From an uncultured Clostridia bacterium (GTDB lineage Bacteria > Bacillota > Clostridia > Oscillospirales > Ruminococcaceae): DNA of 64,000 bases. The stretch is from positions 1 through 64,000 of the forward strand of contig CANRJA010000005.1 in the NCBI GenBank assembly GCA_947630825.1, in the 5' to 3' direction. Numbering within the stretch: position 1 is the stretch's first letter; every line of letters starts with the position of its first letter. A program made the translations under genes and the position numbers. Positions 36,287 to 44,788 of the stretch are shown piece after piece. The notes below the pieces were generated by a model. The model was not told the origin of the DNA and did no database searches. It saw only the letters and a program-made list of their open reading frames with translations.

Positions 36287-37144
36287 ATGGAGAAAAATTG
36301 TAAATATTTAATGAATAAAATATTCACTGTTCCATATATTGATAAAATGGTTTCAGGAAAATCCGTATCAAAAACCTTCTATGAATACTCAAAAAATTTT
36401 ATCCCTATTGAAAATTCTACATACAGAAATTTTTTCAATAATATGTATTGTTATATGAACAAACATTACCGCAATGAATATTTTTTTAAGAACACCATAT
36501 TGAATAAACTATTGGTTGAAAAGCACGATATACTAAACACAGTAGCCTTATCAGAATTACCTGTTGGTACATCAATTGCTGACTTCGTATTAATTAATGG
36601 TAAAGGTATAGTATACGAAATTAAAACTGATTTTGATAATTTGAACAGATTATCATCTCAAATCAATGATTATTATAAAGTTTTCTCTTATGTTTATGTT
36701 GTCGTAAGTAAGAAGCAATTATTAAAGGTAAAAGAATATTTAAACGACACTCCTGTTGGAATATATGAATTAACTAAGACAGGAAATTTATTATGTAGAA
36801 AGAAAGCTAAGTATTATCGAAAAGAATTATCTTATGAAACTATGTTTACCTTAATGCGAAAATATGAATTTGAACAAACTCTTTTAAAACATTTTGGTAA
36901 ATTACCAAAAGTTAATCATTTTATGTATTACAGAGAATGTTTAAAATTAATAAAGAAAATTAATATTATAACATTACAAAAGGAACTTATGAATCATTTG
37001 AAAAAACGAACAATTTTAGATAATGATATATTTTTAGACAGCAATATTCCCAATGAATTAAATTTTTATATTTATTTTTCAAAAAAATATCGAGCTAATC
37101 AAAAAGAATTAAATGAATTTTTAGATAGAAAAATGGAGGTGTAA
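36287..37144 (+). CDS. sce7726 family protein, PD-(D/E)XK nuclease-like
   Basis: 285 aa. A nuclease-like core is visible: SIADFVLINGKGIVYEIKTD (residues about 98-117), where Asp and E-x-K match the PD-(D/E)XK catalytic pattern, then SQINDYYKVFSYVYVVVSKK. The helical regions on both sides are typical of the sce7726 family. In many bacteria it is next to sce7725 and a third toxin-like gene, as here. The three genes are 3 and 2 bases apart, so they are one operon. The function is not known experimentally to me; the layout suggests a defence module in which this is the nuclease part. Confidence 0.75.
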   Translation: MEKNCKYLMNKIFTVPYIDKMVSGKSVSKTFYEYSKNFIPIENSTYRNFFNNMYCYMNKHYRNEYFFKNTILNKLLVEKHDILNTVALSELPVGTSIADFVLINGKGIVYEIKTDFDNLNRLSSQINDYYKVFSYVYVVVSKKQLLKVKEYLNDTPVGIYELTKTGNLLCRKKAKYYRKELSYETMFTLMRKYEFEQTLLKHFGKLPKVNHFMYYRECLKLIKKINIITLQKELMNHLKKRTILDNDIFLDSNIPNELNFYIYFSKKYRANQKELNEFLDRKMEV

Positions 37145-37147
37145 TAA

Positions 37148-38110
37148 GTGTATTATCCATATCTAAGAGGACGTCAAAATGAGTTATTATGTTTAAGAGA
37201 GCTATTAGAAAATAATGAATTAGGTAACCATATCACTCCTATAATAGAACCTGTTCGTTGTAGTAGTACTTTTTTCTCAACTTTATCTAAATTTATTAAA
37301 ATGGAAAAAGACGTTATTGTTATTAGAAATCCTAAAGTGGGAAACTTCGACACAGAATTCGAGGAACTAGAATCCCAAATTGAAAACTCAGATGGCAGGA
37401 AAAAAGAAAGTCTAAGAAAGGCAGTAGAATCATATAATACTATATTAAAAAATCCATATATATCAAATGCGTTTCTAATTGATGATAAAATCATAAATGA
37501 TGTTTTATCTAGTAAAATTGATGCACAAAAATCCGTTTTTATAAACACTGAAAATAATTTTCTAGATAAATATGAAGATTTTTCTAACGAGTTAAATTCA
37601 AAGTTAACAATAATTCCAAAAGATGAAGATTTCAAAGATTTAATTATTGGAAATACCGTGATGCTAGAGGATAGTTTTAATAAAGCAAGACGAAATGTTG
37701 ATTATTTAGATGTTCCAGATGAAAGATTTAACAAAAACCATTTAATTTACAAACGACGTGGATATAATGGTTTCTCTGATTATTCTATTATTGGAAAAAC
37801 TTATGAAGAAAGTGGTTTTGCACCTTCTGCTATTGCAATTCATATAATGTATTTTGGCAAAAAAGATGAGTTGAGAATACATCACTTTGTTTCATTAACT
37901 AACGGTGAACCTATTGACCAAGCTAGAAAATTTGAGGAAGCAATGCAAAATATGCTTAATTGGACACAATTTTCAGATATTCCAAAAACTAAAGGATTAT
38001 TGTCTCTTATAGAGTATTATAATAAAGGAAAATATCCTGGTTTGGGTGTAATAAAAAAATATTCACTCATGCATCACATAGAGACAATAAATAATTATTT
38101 AGAGGGATAA
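37148..38110 (+). CDS. sce7725 family (T4 beta protein-like) protein
   Basis: 320 aa starting MYYPYLRGRQNELLCLRELL, the characteristic start of sce7725 proteins, which relate to the phage T4 beta-protein group. Alternating strands and helices (ITPIIEPVR, DVIVIRNPK, VFINTENNF, LTIIPKDED, HLIYKRRGYNGFSDYSIIG) suggest a TIM-barrel-like fold. There are no obvious catalytic residues. It lies 3 bases after the sce7726 gene and 2 bases before the RES gene. Probably a partner or regulator of the nuclease and the toxin. Confidence 0.75.
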   Translation: MYYPYLRGRQNELLCLRELLENNELGNHITPIIEPVRCSSTFFSTLSKFIKMEKDVIVIRNPKVGNFDTEFEELESQIENSDGRKKESLRKAVESYNTILKNPYISNAFLIDDKIINDVLSSKIDAQKSVFINTENNFLDKYEDFSNELNSKLTIIPKDEDFKDLIIGNTVMLEDSFNKARRNVDYLDVPDERFNKNHLIYKRRGYNGFSDYSIIGKTYEESGFAPSAIAIHIMYFGKKDELRIHHFVSLTNGEPIDQARKFEEAMQNMLNWTQFSDIPKTKGLLSLIEYYNKGKYPGLGVIKKYSLMHHIETINNYLEG

Positions 38111-38112
38111 AT

Positions 38113-39201
38113 ATGCAATTTTGCAAAGAATGTTTTAACGATCCCGAGATACGAGCTGATATAGAAAATTTATCTATAAAAGGTAAGTGTCCCATTTGCA
38201 GCAAAGAAGATGTAAGTCTTTTTGATTTTGATATACATCACGAAATATCAAATGTTGTAGAATATTTGAGTTCTATACTTAAACTGTATGTACCTGAATC
38301 AAAACATTTTGGTGTTTTTTCAGAGTCTATGTTCCGAACAATTGAAGATTCACTTTTAGAAGATTGGAACATTTTTTCTGGATCAAAAGAACAAGTAAAA
38401 AGAATAATAGAAGAATTTGTATCGATTTCACTTGATCTATCAAATAAAATAATAACTGAAAAAGTATATATTCCAGAACTATATGATGAATCTTATTTAG
38501 ATAATAATTGCTTTATGGGTAAATACACATGGAATGATTTTAAAAAATATTTAAGGAATATAAACAGATTTCATTCTAAGTATATTAAACTTGATTTGCT
38601 TGAAAATCTATTGAAAGAAACTGAGATACAAGTAAGACAAGGAACCAATTTTTATAGAGCCAGAGTTTCTAATCAAAGGGGAAATAGGGGGTTTACACGT
38701 AAAGAAATGTGGGCACCTCCAGATGATCTTGCAACACCTGGAAGAGCTAATTCAAGAGGACAGAGTTGTCTTTATTTATCAAACAAGAAAAAAACAGCTG
38801 TCAAAGAAATTCGTGCTCATGCATTTGACTATGTAACAATTGCAACATTTAGGTTAGTAAGAGATATTAATATATTAGATTTAACGTTGATAACGCATAA
38901 TTCTCCATATTATTCAGAAGTTAACAAAATAAACTATTTAATAAATGAAAAGCTATTAAAGGAAATTGAAAGCGATCTTGCGAAACCTATGAGTCGGTGG
39001 GATAGTGAATTAGATTACCTTCCTACTCAATACATTAGTGATTTTGCAAAATTTTTAGGATACGATGGTGTAAAATATAAAAGTACATTTGATAACTCTT
39101 CATATAATATCGCATTATTTGATTCGTCAGCTTGTAACTGCATTTATCATGCAAACTTTCTTATAGATGCACTAGACTATAAGTTAAATAAGGTTAAATG
39201 A
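38113..39201 (+). CDS. HEPN/RES-type protein: zinc-binding N terminus and RES NAD-degrading domain
   Basis: 362 aa. The N terminus has CKECF and GKCPICSK, a likely zinc ribbon, followed by a helical region like the HEPN/RES N-terminal domain. The C-terminal half is a RES domain: FYRARVSNQRGN (Arg), ANSRGQSCLYLS, TAVKEIRAH (Glu) and YNIALFDSSAC (Ser). RES toxins degrade NAD+ by phosphorolysis and stop growth. No Xre-type RES antitoxin is adjacent; instead the partners are sce7726 and sce7725. I infer an abortive-infection system in which NAD loss is the outcome. Confidence 0.78.
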   Translation: MQFCKECFNDPEIRADIENLSIKGKCPICSKEDVSLFDFDIHHEISNVVEYLSSILKLYVPESKHFGVFSESMFRTIEDSLLEDWNIFSGSKEQVKRIIEEFVSISLDLSNKIITEKVYIPELYDESYLDNNCFMGKYTWNDFKKYLRNINRFHSKYIKLDLLENLLKETEIQVRQGTNFYRARVSNQRGNRGFTRKEMWAPPDDLATPGRANSRGQSCLYLSNKKKTAVKEIRAHAFDYVTIATFRLVRDINILDLTLITHNSPYYSEVNKINYLINEKLLKEIESDLAKPMSRWDSELDYLPTQYISDFAKFLGYDGVKYKSTFDNSSYNIALFDSSACNCIYHANFLIDALDYKLNKVK

Positions 39202-39205
39202 TTTT

Positions 39206-39277
39206 TCTTTGTTTACAGTGTCGTAAATTCTGACTGATAAATATTTAAATAATCAAATAGCATCAATAAAGCATCAA
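39206..39277. repeat. Integrative-element end repeat with paired arm sites (copy 3)
   Basis: tttgtttacagtgtcgtaaa and agcatcaa boxes at 39259-39266 and 39270-39277, 11 bp apart, 79 bases before the att core. The stretch ttctctaaaacttcgcaaca after them is shared with copy 2. Confidence 0.65.
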
Positions 39278-39355
39278 AAGTGAATATTTTTATTATACAA
39301 TTCTCTAAAACTTCGCAACATAGCCAATCCAAAAATTGAGTTACAATTTTTAACA

Positions 39356-39404
39356 GTTGCTCCAAAACCGCGTGCCGAGGGTTCAAATCCTTCTGCCCCT
39401 GTCA
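39356..39404 (+). repeat. att site: 3' half of tRNA-Trp (copy 3)
   Basis: Matches copies 1 and 2 except for two bases (gttg for gtcg at the start, tgtca for tgcca at the end). The changes at the CCA end and stem suggest it is a decayed or foreign-side core. It closes element 2 on the right. Confidence 0.8.
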
Positions 39405-39410
39405 CAGATG

Positions 39411-39456
39411 AACACTTCAAAAGCCTATTTTACGTAGCTTTTGGGTGTTTTTTTAT
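39411..39456 (+). terminator. Hairpin after att copy 3
   Basis: aacacttcaaaagc pairs imperfectly with gcttttgggtgtt, followed by ttttttta. It differs from the hairpins after copies 1 and 2, so the DNA to the right of this core is from another source. Confidence 0.5.
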
Positions 39457-39529
39457 TTTGTCTGAAATAATTTTTTCTAACGCATTTTTAATGATTATTG
39501 ATGACTTTCTAACGTTTTCTAACGCTTTT

Positions 39530-40061
39530 TTAAATTTTAATCATATCTTGTAGTGCATTTGCAATATTAATTTTTGATGTTTTGTCCACGTGTGCATAGA
39601 AATTCAAAGTTGTAGTTGCACTGCCGTGTCCTAACCATTCTTGTACCTGTACTACTGAAAAACCATTATTGAGCAGATTGCTTGCAACACTGTGTCGTAA
39701 ATCGTGTACTCTGATTTGCGGTAAAGTGCTTTTACTTATGACAGTATGAAAAGTTTTTGTTAGATAGTTTGGTGATATGACTTCTCCGTTATTCCAAGTG
39801 CATATATAATCAGTATCAACATAATAATTTCCTAAGAGAACTTTGCGTTCGTTTTGTAGATGTCTGTGTGTATCTAAAAGTTTGTATATGCTTTCTGTCA
39901 TTGGTAGTGTTCTGTAGCTATAATCAGTTTTTGGTGTATCTGTGTTTCACATCATATTTTGTATTAATCCATTTTTGCTTTCGCTTTCCTTGTTCATCCT
40001 TTAAATTAAGAACGGCATAGTATTTGCCGTTTTTTGTTTGTAGACTGCCTGTTATAGCCAT
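39530..40061 (-). pseudogene. Tyrosine integrase with internal deletion (third integrase)
   Basis: The N terminus from about 40061 (MAITGSLQTKNGKYYAVLNL, ribosome site aaagggg) is an arm-binding domain. Near 39950 the frame shifts and the core-binding and early catalytic regions are missing. The rest (TDYSYRTLP, VHDLRHSVASNLL, EWLGHGSATTTLNFYAH) is a good C-terminal catalytic half with the HLRH-type box and the Tyr. The deletion inactivates it. It belongs to a different integrase family from the two on the left, and lies 126 bases from att copy 3. Confidence 0.8.
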
Positions 40062-40102
40062 ATTCATATTCCCCTTTCTGTAGGTTATAAGTCAACTACG
40101 TA

Positions 40103-40291
40103 TTAGTTATTTTTAATAAATTTAATTACATTAAATTTGGGAATGATATATCTTTTTCCCACTTTAATGGTCTTTATCGTACCGTCTCTCAATAAGCCAT
40201 AAGCTGTACTTCTTCCAATGTGCAACATTGTTTGTAAATCATCAATAGTTACTACATCAGGATAAGATTCAAATAGTTCAGGTTCGTTCAT
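40103..40291 (-). CDS. Excisionase-family HTH protein (62 aa)
   Basis: A short MerR-type helix-turn-helix (TIDDLQTMLHIGRSTAYGLL) with the typical TIKTIKVGKRYIIPK strand pair. It lies directly upstream of the third integrase on the same strand, as excisionase genes do. It appears intact and would favour excision of the element or regulate the integrase. Confidence 0.8.
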   Translation of the reverse strand: MNEPELFESYPDVVTIDDLQTMLHIGRSTAYGLLRDGTIKTIKVGKRYIIPKFNVIKFIKNN

Positions 40292-40462
40292 TGATATTTA
40301 CCTCCTTTTTAATTTTTTATGATGTTTGAAAATGTTTTTACGGAAAAGTGTATTTATTCATTGTAAGGCTCCTTTCTCAGTAACAATTGTTACTTTTGTT
40401 TTTATTATAGATAAGGGGAATTTCAAAGCCAAATGTGCAAATTAAAATGAAAATATTACCTC

Positions 40463-40510
40463 TTTACAAACATTTGTTCTTGAACTATAATGATTATAGA
40501 ACATACGTTT
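40463..40510 (+). promoter_or_regulatory. SOS promoter with two LexA boxes
   Basis: TTTACA (40463-40468), 17 bases, TATAAT (40486-40491). One LexA box, AAACATTTGTTC (40468-40479), lies between the promoter boxes, and a second, GAACATACGTTT (40499-40510), over the transcription start. Both fit the Gram-positive GAACN4GTTY consensus. It predicts strong repression and DNA-damage induction of the polymerase. Confidence 0.8.
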
Positions 40511-40528
40511 ATAATTATGAGGTACAAT

Positions 40529-41770
40529 ATGAAAGAACGAATAATACTCCATTCGGATTTGAATAATTTTTATGCTTCTGTAGAGTGTCTGTATCACCCT
40601 GAATATAGGGGAAAGCCTCTTGCTGTTCTCGGTGACCCCGAAGCAAGACACGGTATTGTTCTTGCAAAGAATTATGAAGCTAAAGCCTTTGATGTTAAAA
40701 CCGGCGATCCTATGTGGATGGCACAAAAGAAATGCCCTGATATTGTTTTTGCACCACCTCACTATGATTTGTATTTAAAACATTCAAGACTTGTCCGTGA
40801 AATATATTCGGAATACACAGATCAGGTAGAGCCTTTTGGTTTAGATGAATGTTGGCTCGATGTTACAGGTAGCACTGCATTGTTCGGCTCTGGCAAAGAT
40901 ATTGCAGACGAACTTCGTAAACGCATAAAGTTTGAGTTAGGCGTTTCTGTTTCTGTAGGTGTTTCCTTTAACAAGATTTTTGCTAAACTTGGCTCTGATA
41001 TGAAAAAGCCTGATGCAACAACTGTTATTGAAAGCAGCCGATTTAAAGAAATCGTCTGGCTTTTGCCAGTTAATGAATTGCTTTATGTGGGCAGAGCTAC
41101 TCATACAAAGCTAAGACGAAAAGGTATCTTTACCATTGACAACCTTGCTAACACTGATCCTGAATTACTTCGCTTTTGGTTAGGTAAAATGGGAGTTGTA
41201 CTTTGGCAGTTTGCAAACGGTCTTGATACATCTCCAGTTTCAAATATCGGAGCGAAGTCTTTAATTAAAACTGTAGGCAACAGCACTACTACTCCACGAG
41301 ATTTAGTTAGTGATGAAGATATAAAAATAACGCTTACCGCACTAAGCGAAAGCGTTTCTGCAAGATTGCGTGAATACGGTTTTATATGCCGTACTGTTCA
41401 GATTGGTATTCGTGATAACGAATTAAACTGGATAGAACGGCAAGGAAAACTTGAAATTCCAAACCGCACTGCAAAGTCAATAAGTGAGCTTGCTTACTCT
41501 CTTTATAAAAAGAACACTAACGAAAAACCTATACTGTCATTAAGCGTTCGTGCCTGTGATTTAGAGCCTGCTGACTATGTTCAGTTATCTCTCTTGCCTG
41601 ATGTTCAGAAGCTGCAAAAACAGGAAAATCTTGAGGCTGCTATGGATAAACTACGTAATAGATTCGGTTATTTTTCAGTTCAAAAATGCTTAATGCTAAC
41701 TGATAAAGAGTTATCAGACCTTGACGCTAAGAACGACCATATTATTCATCCGATGAGTTTCTTTAGTTAA
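40529..41770 (+). CDS. Y-family DNA polymerase (DinB/UmuC-like), SOS-regulated
   Basis: 413 aa from the ATG at 40529 (gagg 6 bases upstream). Catalytic motifs: HSDLNNFYASVE (first Asp), DECWLDVTGS (Asp/Glu pair), SVGVSFNKIFAKLGSDMKKP; then a helix-hairpin-helix region (LPVNELLYVGRATHTKL) and a little-finger domain. It lacks the beta-clamp peptide of long DinB proteins as far as I can see. Translesion polymerases of this kind are common on Firmicute mobile elements. Two LexA boxes control it. A second, truncated copy lies inverted at 44252-44770. Confidence 0.9.
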   Translation: MKERIILHSDLNNFYASVECLYHPEYRGKPLAVLGDPEARHGIVLAKNYEAKAFDVKTGDPMWMAQKKCPDIVFAPPHYDLYLKHSRLVREIYSEYTDQVEPFGLDECWLDVTGSTALFGSGKDIADELRKRIKFELGVSVSVGVSFNKIFAKLGSDMKKPDATTVIESSRFKEIVWLLPVNELLYVGRATHTKLRRKGIFTIDNLANTDPELLRFWLGKMGVVLWQFANGLDTSPVSNIGAKSLIKTVGNSTTTPRDLVSDEDIKITLTALSESVSARLREYGFICRTVQIGIRDNELNWIERQGKLEIPNRTAKSISELAYSLYKKNTNEKPILSLSVRACDLEPADYVQLSLLPDVQKLQKQENLEAAMDKLRNRFGYFSVQKCLMLTDKELSDLDAKNDHIIHPMSFFS

Positions 41771-41780
41771 GTTTCAGTAT

Positions 41781-42596
41781 TTATTCTTTCTTGGTAATAG
41801 ATTTCATAAATACCGAATTAAACTTTTGAAGTTGGTCATATACTATTCCATGTCCGCTTTCTGACAAAGATATGAGTTTTGAGCCGGATATACCCTCATG
41901 CTGAAGCTCAGCAAGTGCATTGGAAACAATAAGATCCTTTTCACCGTGAATAATATATGTGGGTACATGAACAGATTTTAAATCTTTTCTACCGTCCTCA
42001 TCACGAAGTGAAATACAACTCTTTATTGTTCCTATTCCCGATGCTGACAAAGCTATCCCTCTGAACCAGTCTATAACCGCTGCTGAATGAGGACTAGCAA
42101 AAAGTTGCTTGCTGAAATTCTCACACAACTTCGGTCTGTCGGTTTCGGCAAGATTTATAAGGTCATTTACCTCCTCTACTGACTTTCCATAAGGAAAATC
42201 AGGACGTTGTGCAAAACACGGTGCAGCAGCAGAAAGTAAAATCAGCCTGCGTACACCATAGCCCTTAAAACGATTCATATATCTGAGTGCTATTGCGCCA
42301 CCCATTGAAAATCCTACTAAGACAAAATTACTAAGGCGCAGTTGACGAACTACATAGAACACATCTGAGGACATCTGATTATATGAATATCCATGTGCCG
42401 GTGTATCTGATTTTCCGAATCCCCTTAAATCTATTGCAACAACCCTATATCCGCAGTCTGTAAGCAGATTTATCTGATACTCGAAAATCTTATGAGACAA
42501 CGGCCATCCATGAATAAGAAAAATAGTCTGTTTTCCTTTTGTATTGTAGTCATAAACGGCTATTTTAGTTCTGTCACTTGATTTTATATACTGCAT
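41781..42596 (-). CDS. Alpha/beta hydrolase
   Basis: 271 aa from the ATG at 42596 (gggaggt 5 bases upstream); the frame is open further but lacks a better start. Oxyanion FLIHGWPLSH, nucleophile elbow LVGFSMGGAIAL (Ser), acid HGEKDLIVS (Asp) and SESGHGIV (His). This looks like the haloperoxidase/esterase branch (RFGKSDTP-type motif LRGFGKSDTP). The natural substrate is unknown. It faces the polymerase gene and its stop is 10 bases from the polymerase stop. Confidence 0.85.
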   Translation of the reverse strand: MQYIKSSDRTKIAVYDYNTKGKQTIFLIHGWPLSHKIFEYQINLLTDCGYRVVAIDLRGFGKSDTPAHGYSYNQMSSDVFYVVRQLRLSNFVLVGFSMGGAIALRYMNRFKGYGVRRLILLSAAAPCFAQRPDFPYGKSVEEVNDLINLAETDRPKLCENFSKQLFASPHSAAVIDWFRGIALSASGIGTIKSCISLRDEDGRKDLKSVHVPTYIIHGEKDLIVSNALAELQHEGISGSKLISLSESGHGIVYDQLQKFNSVFMKSITKKE

Positions 42597-42706
42597 AAAA
42601 TACCTCCCTCCATACATTAGCTTTTATATTTTATGCAGTTATTATGATTGTGGTTTATTGCGATTTTTCATCCTGAATATATAAAATCATTATGGGAAAC
42701 ATTAAA

Positions 42707-42725
42707 CCTAAACTAAAAGTTTAGG
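42707..42725 (+). promoter_or_regulatory. Hairpin overlapping the ribosome site of the 79-aa gene
   Basis: The perfect 8-bp stem cctaaact/agtttagg with loop aaa has its 3' arm inside the ribosome site taggag (42722-42727). When formed it would partly hide that site and reduce translation. Confidence 0.5.
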
Positions 42726-42734
42726 AGTAAAAAA

Positions 42735-42974
42735 ATGAAACGAGATGAATTGATCAGACAGGTTAAAGAAAAATATGCAAGCATAGCCTATAGTGAAAGT
42801 CAAAATCACTTTAAGCAAACCACAACGGGTATGACATCAGAAGCCTACTATGAAAAATTATTGCAGGCAGTAATAAAAGAGATTTCAAACGGAACATTTG
42901 ACAATGTTAAATCTGCTGATGAAATTATAAACAAAGTTGCCGTTGATAAATCAATACTTTCCGAATGGAAGTAA
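42735..42974 (+). CDS. Hypothetical protein (79 aa)
   Basis: I do not recognise it. It is a soluble, helical, charged protein (MKRDELIRQVKEKYASIAYS; SADEIINKVAVDKS). The taggag ribosome site is 7 bases before the ATG. It lies 136 bases before the RelB-like antitoxin and could be a separate small regulatory gene. No motif supports a function. Confidence 0.55.
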   Translation: MKRDELIRQVKEKYASIAYSESQNHFKQTTTGMTSEAYYEKLLQAVIKEISNGTFDNVKSADEIINKVAVDKSILSEWK

Positions 42975-43109
42975 AAAAGACAGGAGTAAAGGGTAAATCC
43001 TAATTAGATTATGTATGTTTTGTAAAAGTTTCAAAGTTGTATTGCTTTTGTACTGTCAAATGAGTATAATATAATTAGATAAAGATAAAATCTATTAGGA
43101 GTGATACTT

Positions 43110-43418
43110 ATGGCAACAAAGACAGCTAACTTATATGCAAGAATAGAGCCTGATGTCAAAGAGCGGGCAGAGAGTATTCTTTCAAGTCTTGGTATTCCTG
43201 CGTCTAACGCAATTAATATGTTCTATAAGCAAATTATATTGCAGAATGGTCTACCTTTTGAAGTTAAACTTCCAAAGGCAAAACCAGTGGAAATGGGTTC
43301 TCTTACAAAGGCAGAACTGGATGCAGAAATAGAGAAAGGATATGCGGATATGCTTGCAGGACGAGCCGAATCTGCTGAAAAGGTGTTTGATGATATACGC
43401 AGAGATTATGGCTTATGA
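43110..43418 (+). CDS. RelB/DinJ-family antitoxin
   Basis: 102 aa from the ATG at 43110 (taggag 9 bases upstream). The ribbon-helix-helix start TKTANLYARIEPDVKERAES is typical of DinJ/RelB, followed by ILSSLGIPASNAINMFYKQI. The C terminus (EIEKGYADMLAGRAES) is the toxin-binding tail. The stop overlaps the start of the RelE/ParE-like toxin gene (ATGA), but that toxin is broken, so the antitoxin is an orphan here. Confidence 0.85.
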   Translation: MATKTANLYARIEPDVKERAESILSSLGIPASNAINMFYKQIILQNGLPFEVKLPKAKPVEMGSLTKAELDAEIEKGYADMLAGRAESAEKVFDDIRRDYGL

Positions 43419-43531
43419 TTTATAAAATTGACATCACAGCACAGGCAAAAGCAGATTTGCGAGGAATTTATGATTATATTTCTATTGATTTGCTATCACC
43501 GCAGAATGCCAAGGGCAGCTTGGCAGATTAG
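43415..43531 (+). pseudogene. RelE/ParE-like toxin, truncated
   Basis: ATG 43415 overlaps the antitoxin stop. The sequence MIYKIDITAQAKADLRGIYD then YISIDLLSPQNAKGSL is a RelE/ParE N terminus. A frameshift near 43520 ends it at 38 aa; the next frame reads RLEENINGL as expected for the family, and the catalytic C-terminal half is then missing. The toxin should be inactive. Confidence 0.75.
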
Positions 43532-43548
43532 AAGAAAATATTAATGGG

Positions 43549-43749
43549 TTATGGTATTAATGTTGGCAGAAAACGAAGTGGTCATGAAATATCTGTTTTA
43601 GGTCTTATAAGAGCAAAAAAAGTATCAAGTGGTAATACGTGGAATTATTTAATGGTATATAACAGTTGGAATGATTAACTGTATGTATCAACTATTCAAC
43701 AGTAGATTTTATGGATTGTGATGCTGCATATTTTAGTGTTAAAAAATAG
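43549..43749 (+). pseudogene. Remnant of a C39-like cysteine peptidase (tentative)
   Basis: Readable pieces GHEISVLGLIRAKK, NYLMVYNSWND and, in a shifted frame, STVDFMDCDAAYFSVKK look like the end of a papain/C39-like domain (GH-x-V, then a YNxW strand). The 5' part of the gene is gone. No start or ribosome site is present. Confidence 0.4.
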
Positions 43750-43764
43750 AAAGGGTATTATTTT

Positions 43765-44172
43765 ATGAAGAAATTCTTGCTTTTAATTTTACCAATATCA
43801 ATATTATTCGCCTTTTGTTCCTGCTCAGATAAAACTGGTGGGGATTATGACCACTTGGAGTATTTTACTGGTAAAGTCGTTGAAGTAAAAGATGATAATA
43901 CAGTCCTTATCCAAATTACCAAAGAACGTGGTAATTATAAAGTGGACGATAAAGTTTATGTTCACTATGATGAAGCAGTTGTGCAAGATAAAAGCTTTGA
44001 ATTTGAAAGTTCAAAAGGAATTCTCGATTCAAATTATAAGCCTGTTATAGGTGATGAAATTTATGTTCAGTCATTCCCGAAAGAAGAGTATAAAAAAATT
44101 GATGGATATGATTATAGAGAAAGTGATGGTTCTATAATTAAATATGTTACTGTTGATGAAAGCTCAAAATAG
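43765..44172 (+). CDS. Small lipoprotein (135 aa)
   Basis: A signal peptide with a lipobox (LLLILPISILFAFCSCSDK; Cys about residue 20) puts it on the outer face of the membrane. The mature part is a small beta-rich domain (YFTGKVVEVKDDNTVLIQIT, VDDKVYVHYD, GDEIYVQSFP) that resembles OB-like folds of small Firmicute lipoproteins. Function unknown. The ribosome site is aaaggg. The next start, 16 bases downstream, begins another signal peptide that is cut short. Confidence 0.75.
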   Translation: MKKFLLLILPISILFAFCSCSDKTGGDYDHLEYFTGKVVEVKDDNTVLIQITKERGNYKVDDKVYVHYDEAVVQDKSFEFESSKGILDSNYKPVIGDEIYVQSFPKEEYKKIDGYDYRESDGSIIKYVTVDESSK

Positions 44173-44188
44173 AGGAGTTCATATTATT

Positions 44189-44257
44189 ATGAAAAAGTAT
44201 TTTTTAATGCTATTAATAATATCCTTTATTTCAACAATCTTATCTGTTTTTTTATAA
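44189..44257 (+). pseudogene. Truncated signal-peptide gene
   Basis: MKKYFLMLLIISFISTILSV and two more residues form a complete hydrophobic signal segment with a gaggag ribosome site. The gene ends at 44255-44257, close to the break point where the inverted polymerase fragment begins, so the mature part was probably lost in that rearrangement. Confidence 0.55.
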
Positions 44258-44770
44258 ATAAAGCCAGTCGTTTTGAAAATATGCGTCTGGCTTTTTCATA
44301 TAAGAGCCAAGTTTAGCAAAAATCTTGTTAAAGGAAACACCTACCGAAACAGAAACGCCCAGTTCAAACTTAATACGTTTACGAAGCTCGTCTGCAATAT
44401 CTTTGCCAGAGCCGAACAATGCAGTGCTACCTGTAACATCGAGCCAACATTCATCTAAACCAAAAGGCTCTACCTGATCTGTGTATTCCGAATATATTTC
44501 ACGGACAAGTCTTGAATGTTTTAAATACAAATCATAGTGAGGTGGGGCAAAAATAATATCGGGACATTTCTTTTGTGCCATCCACATAGGATCACCAGTT
44601 TTAACATCAAAGGCTTTAGCCTCATAATTCTTTGCAAGAACAATCCCGTGTCTTGCTTCGGGGTCACCGAGAACAGCAAGAGGCTTGCCTCTATACTCAG
44701 GGTGATACAGACATTCAACAGAAGCATAAAAATTATTTAAATCGAAATGGAGTATTATTTTTTCTTTCAT
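44252..44770 (-). pseudogene. Inverted, truncated copy of the Y-family polymerase
   Basis: From the ATG at 44770 the first 155 residues are nearly identical to the polymerase at 40529, with few changes (KEKII, HFDLNN, GSYMKKP for GSDMKKP). After KKPDA the sequence differs and ends quickly. Only the palm start is present, so no polymerase activity is expected. Its SOS promoter region is also duplicated. It is in inverted orientation, flanking the 41.8-44.2 kb genes. Confidence 0.85.
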
Positions 44771-44788
44771 ATTGTACCTCATAATTAT

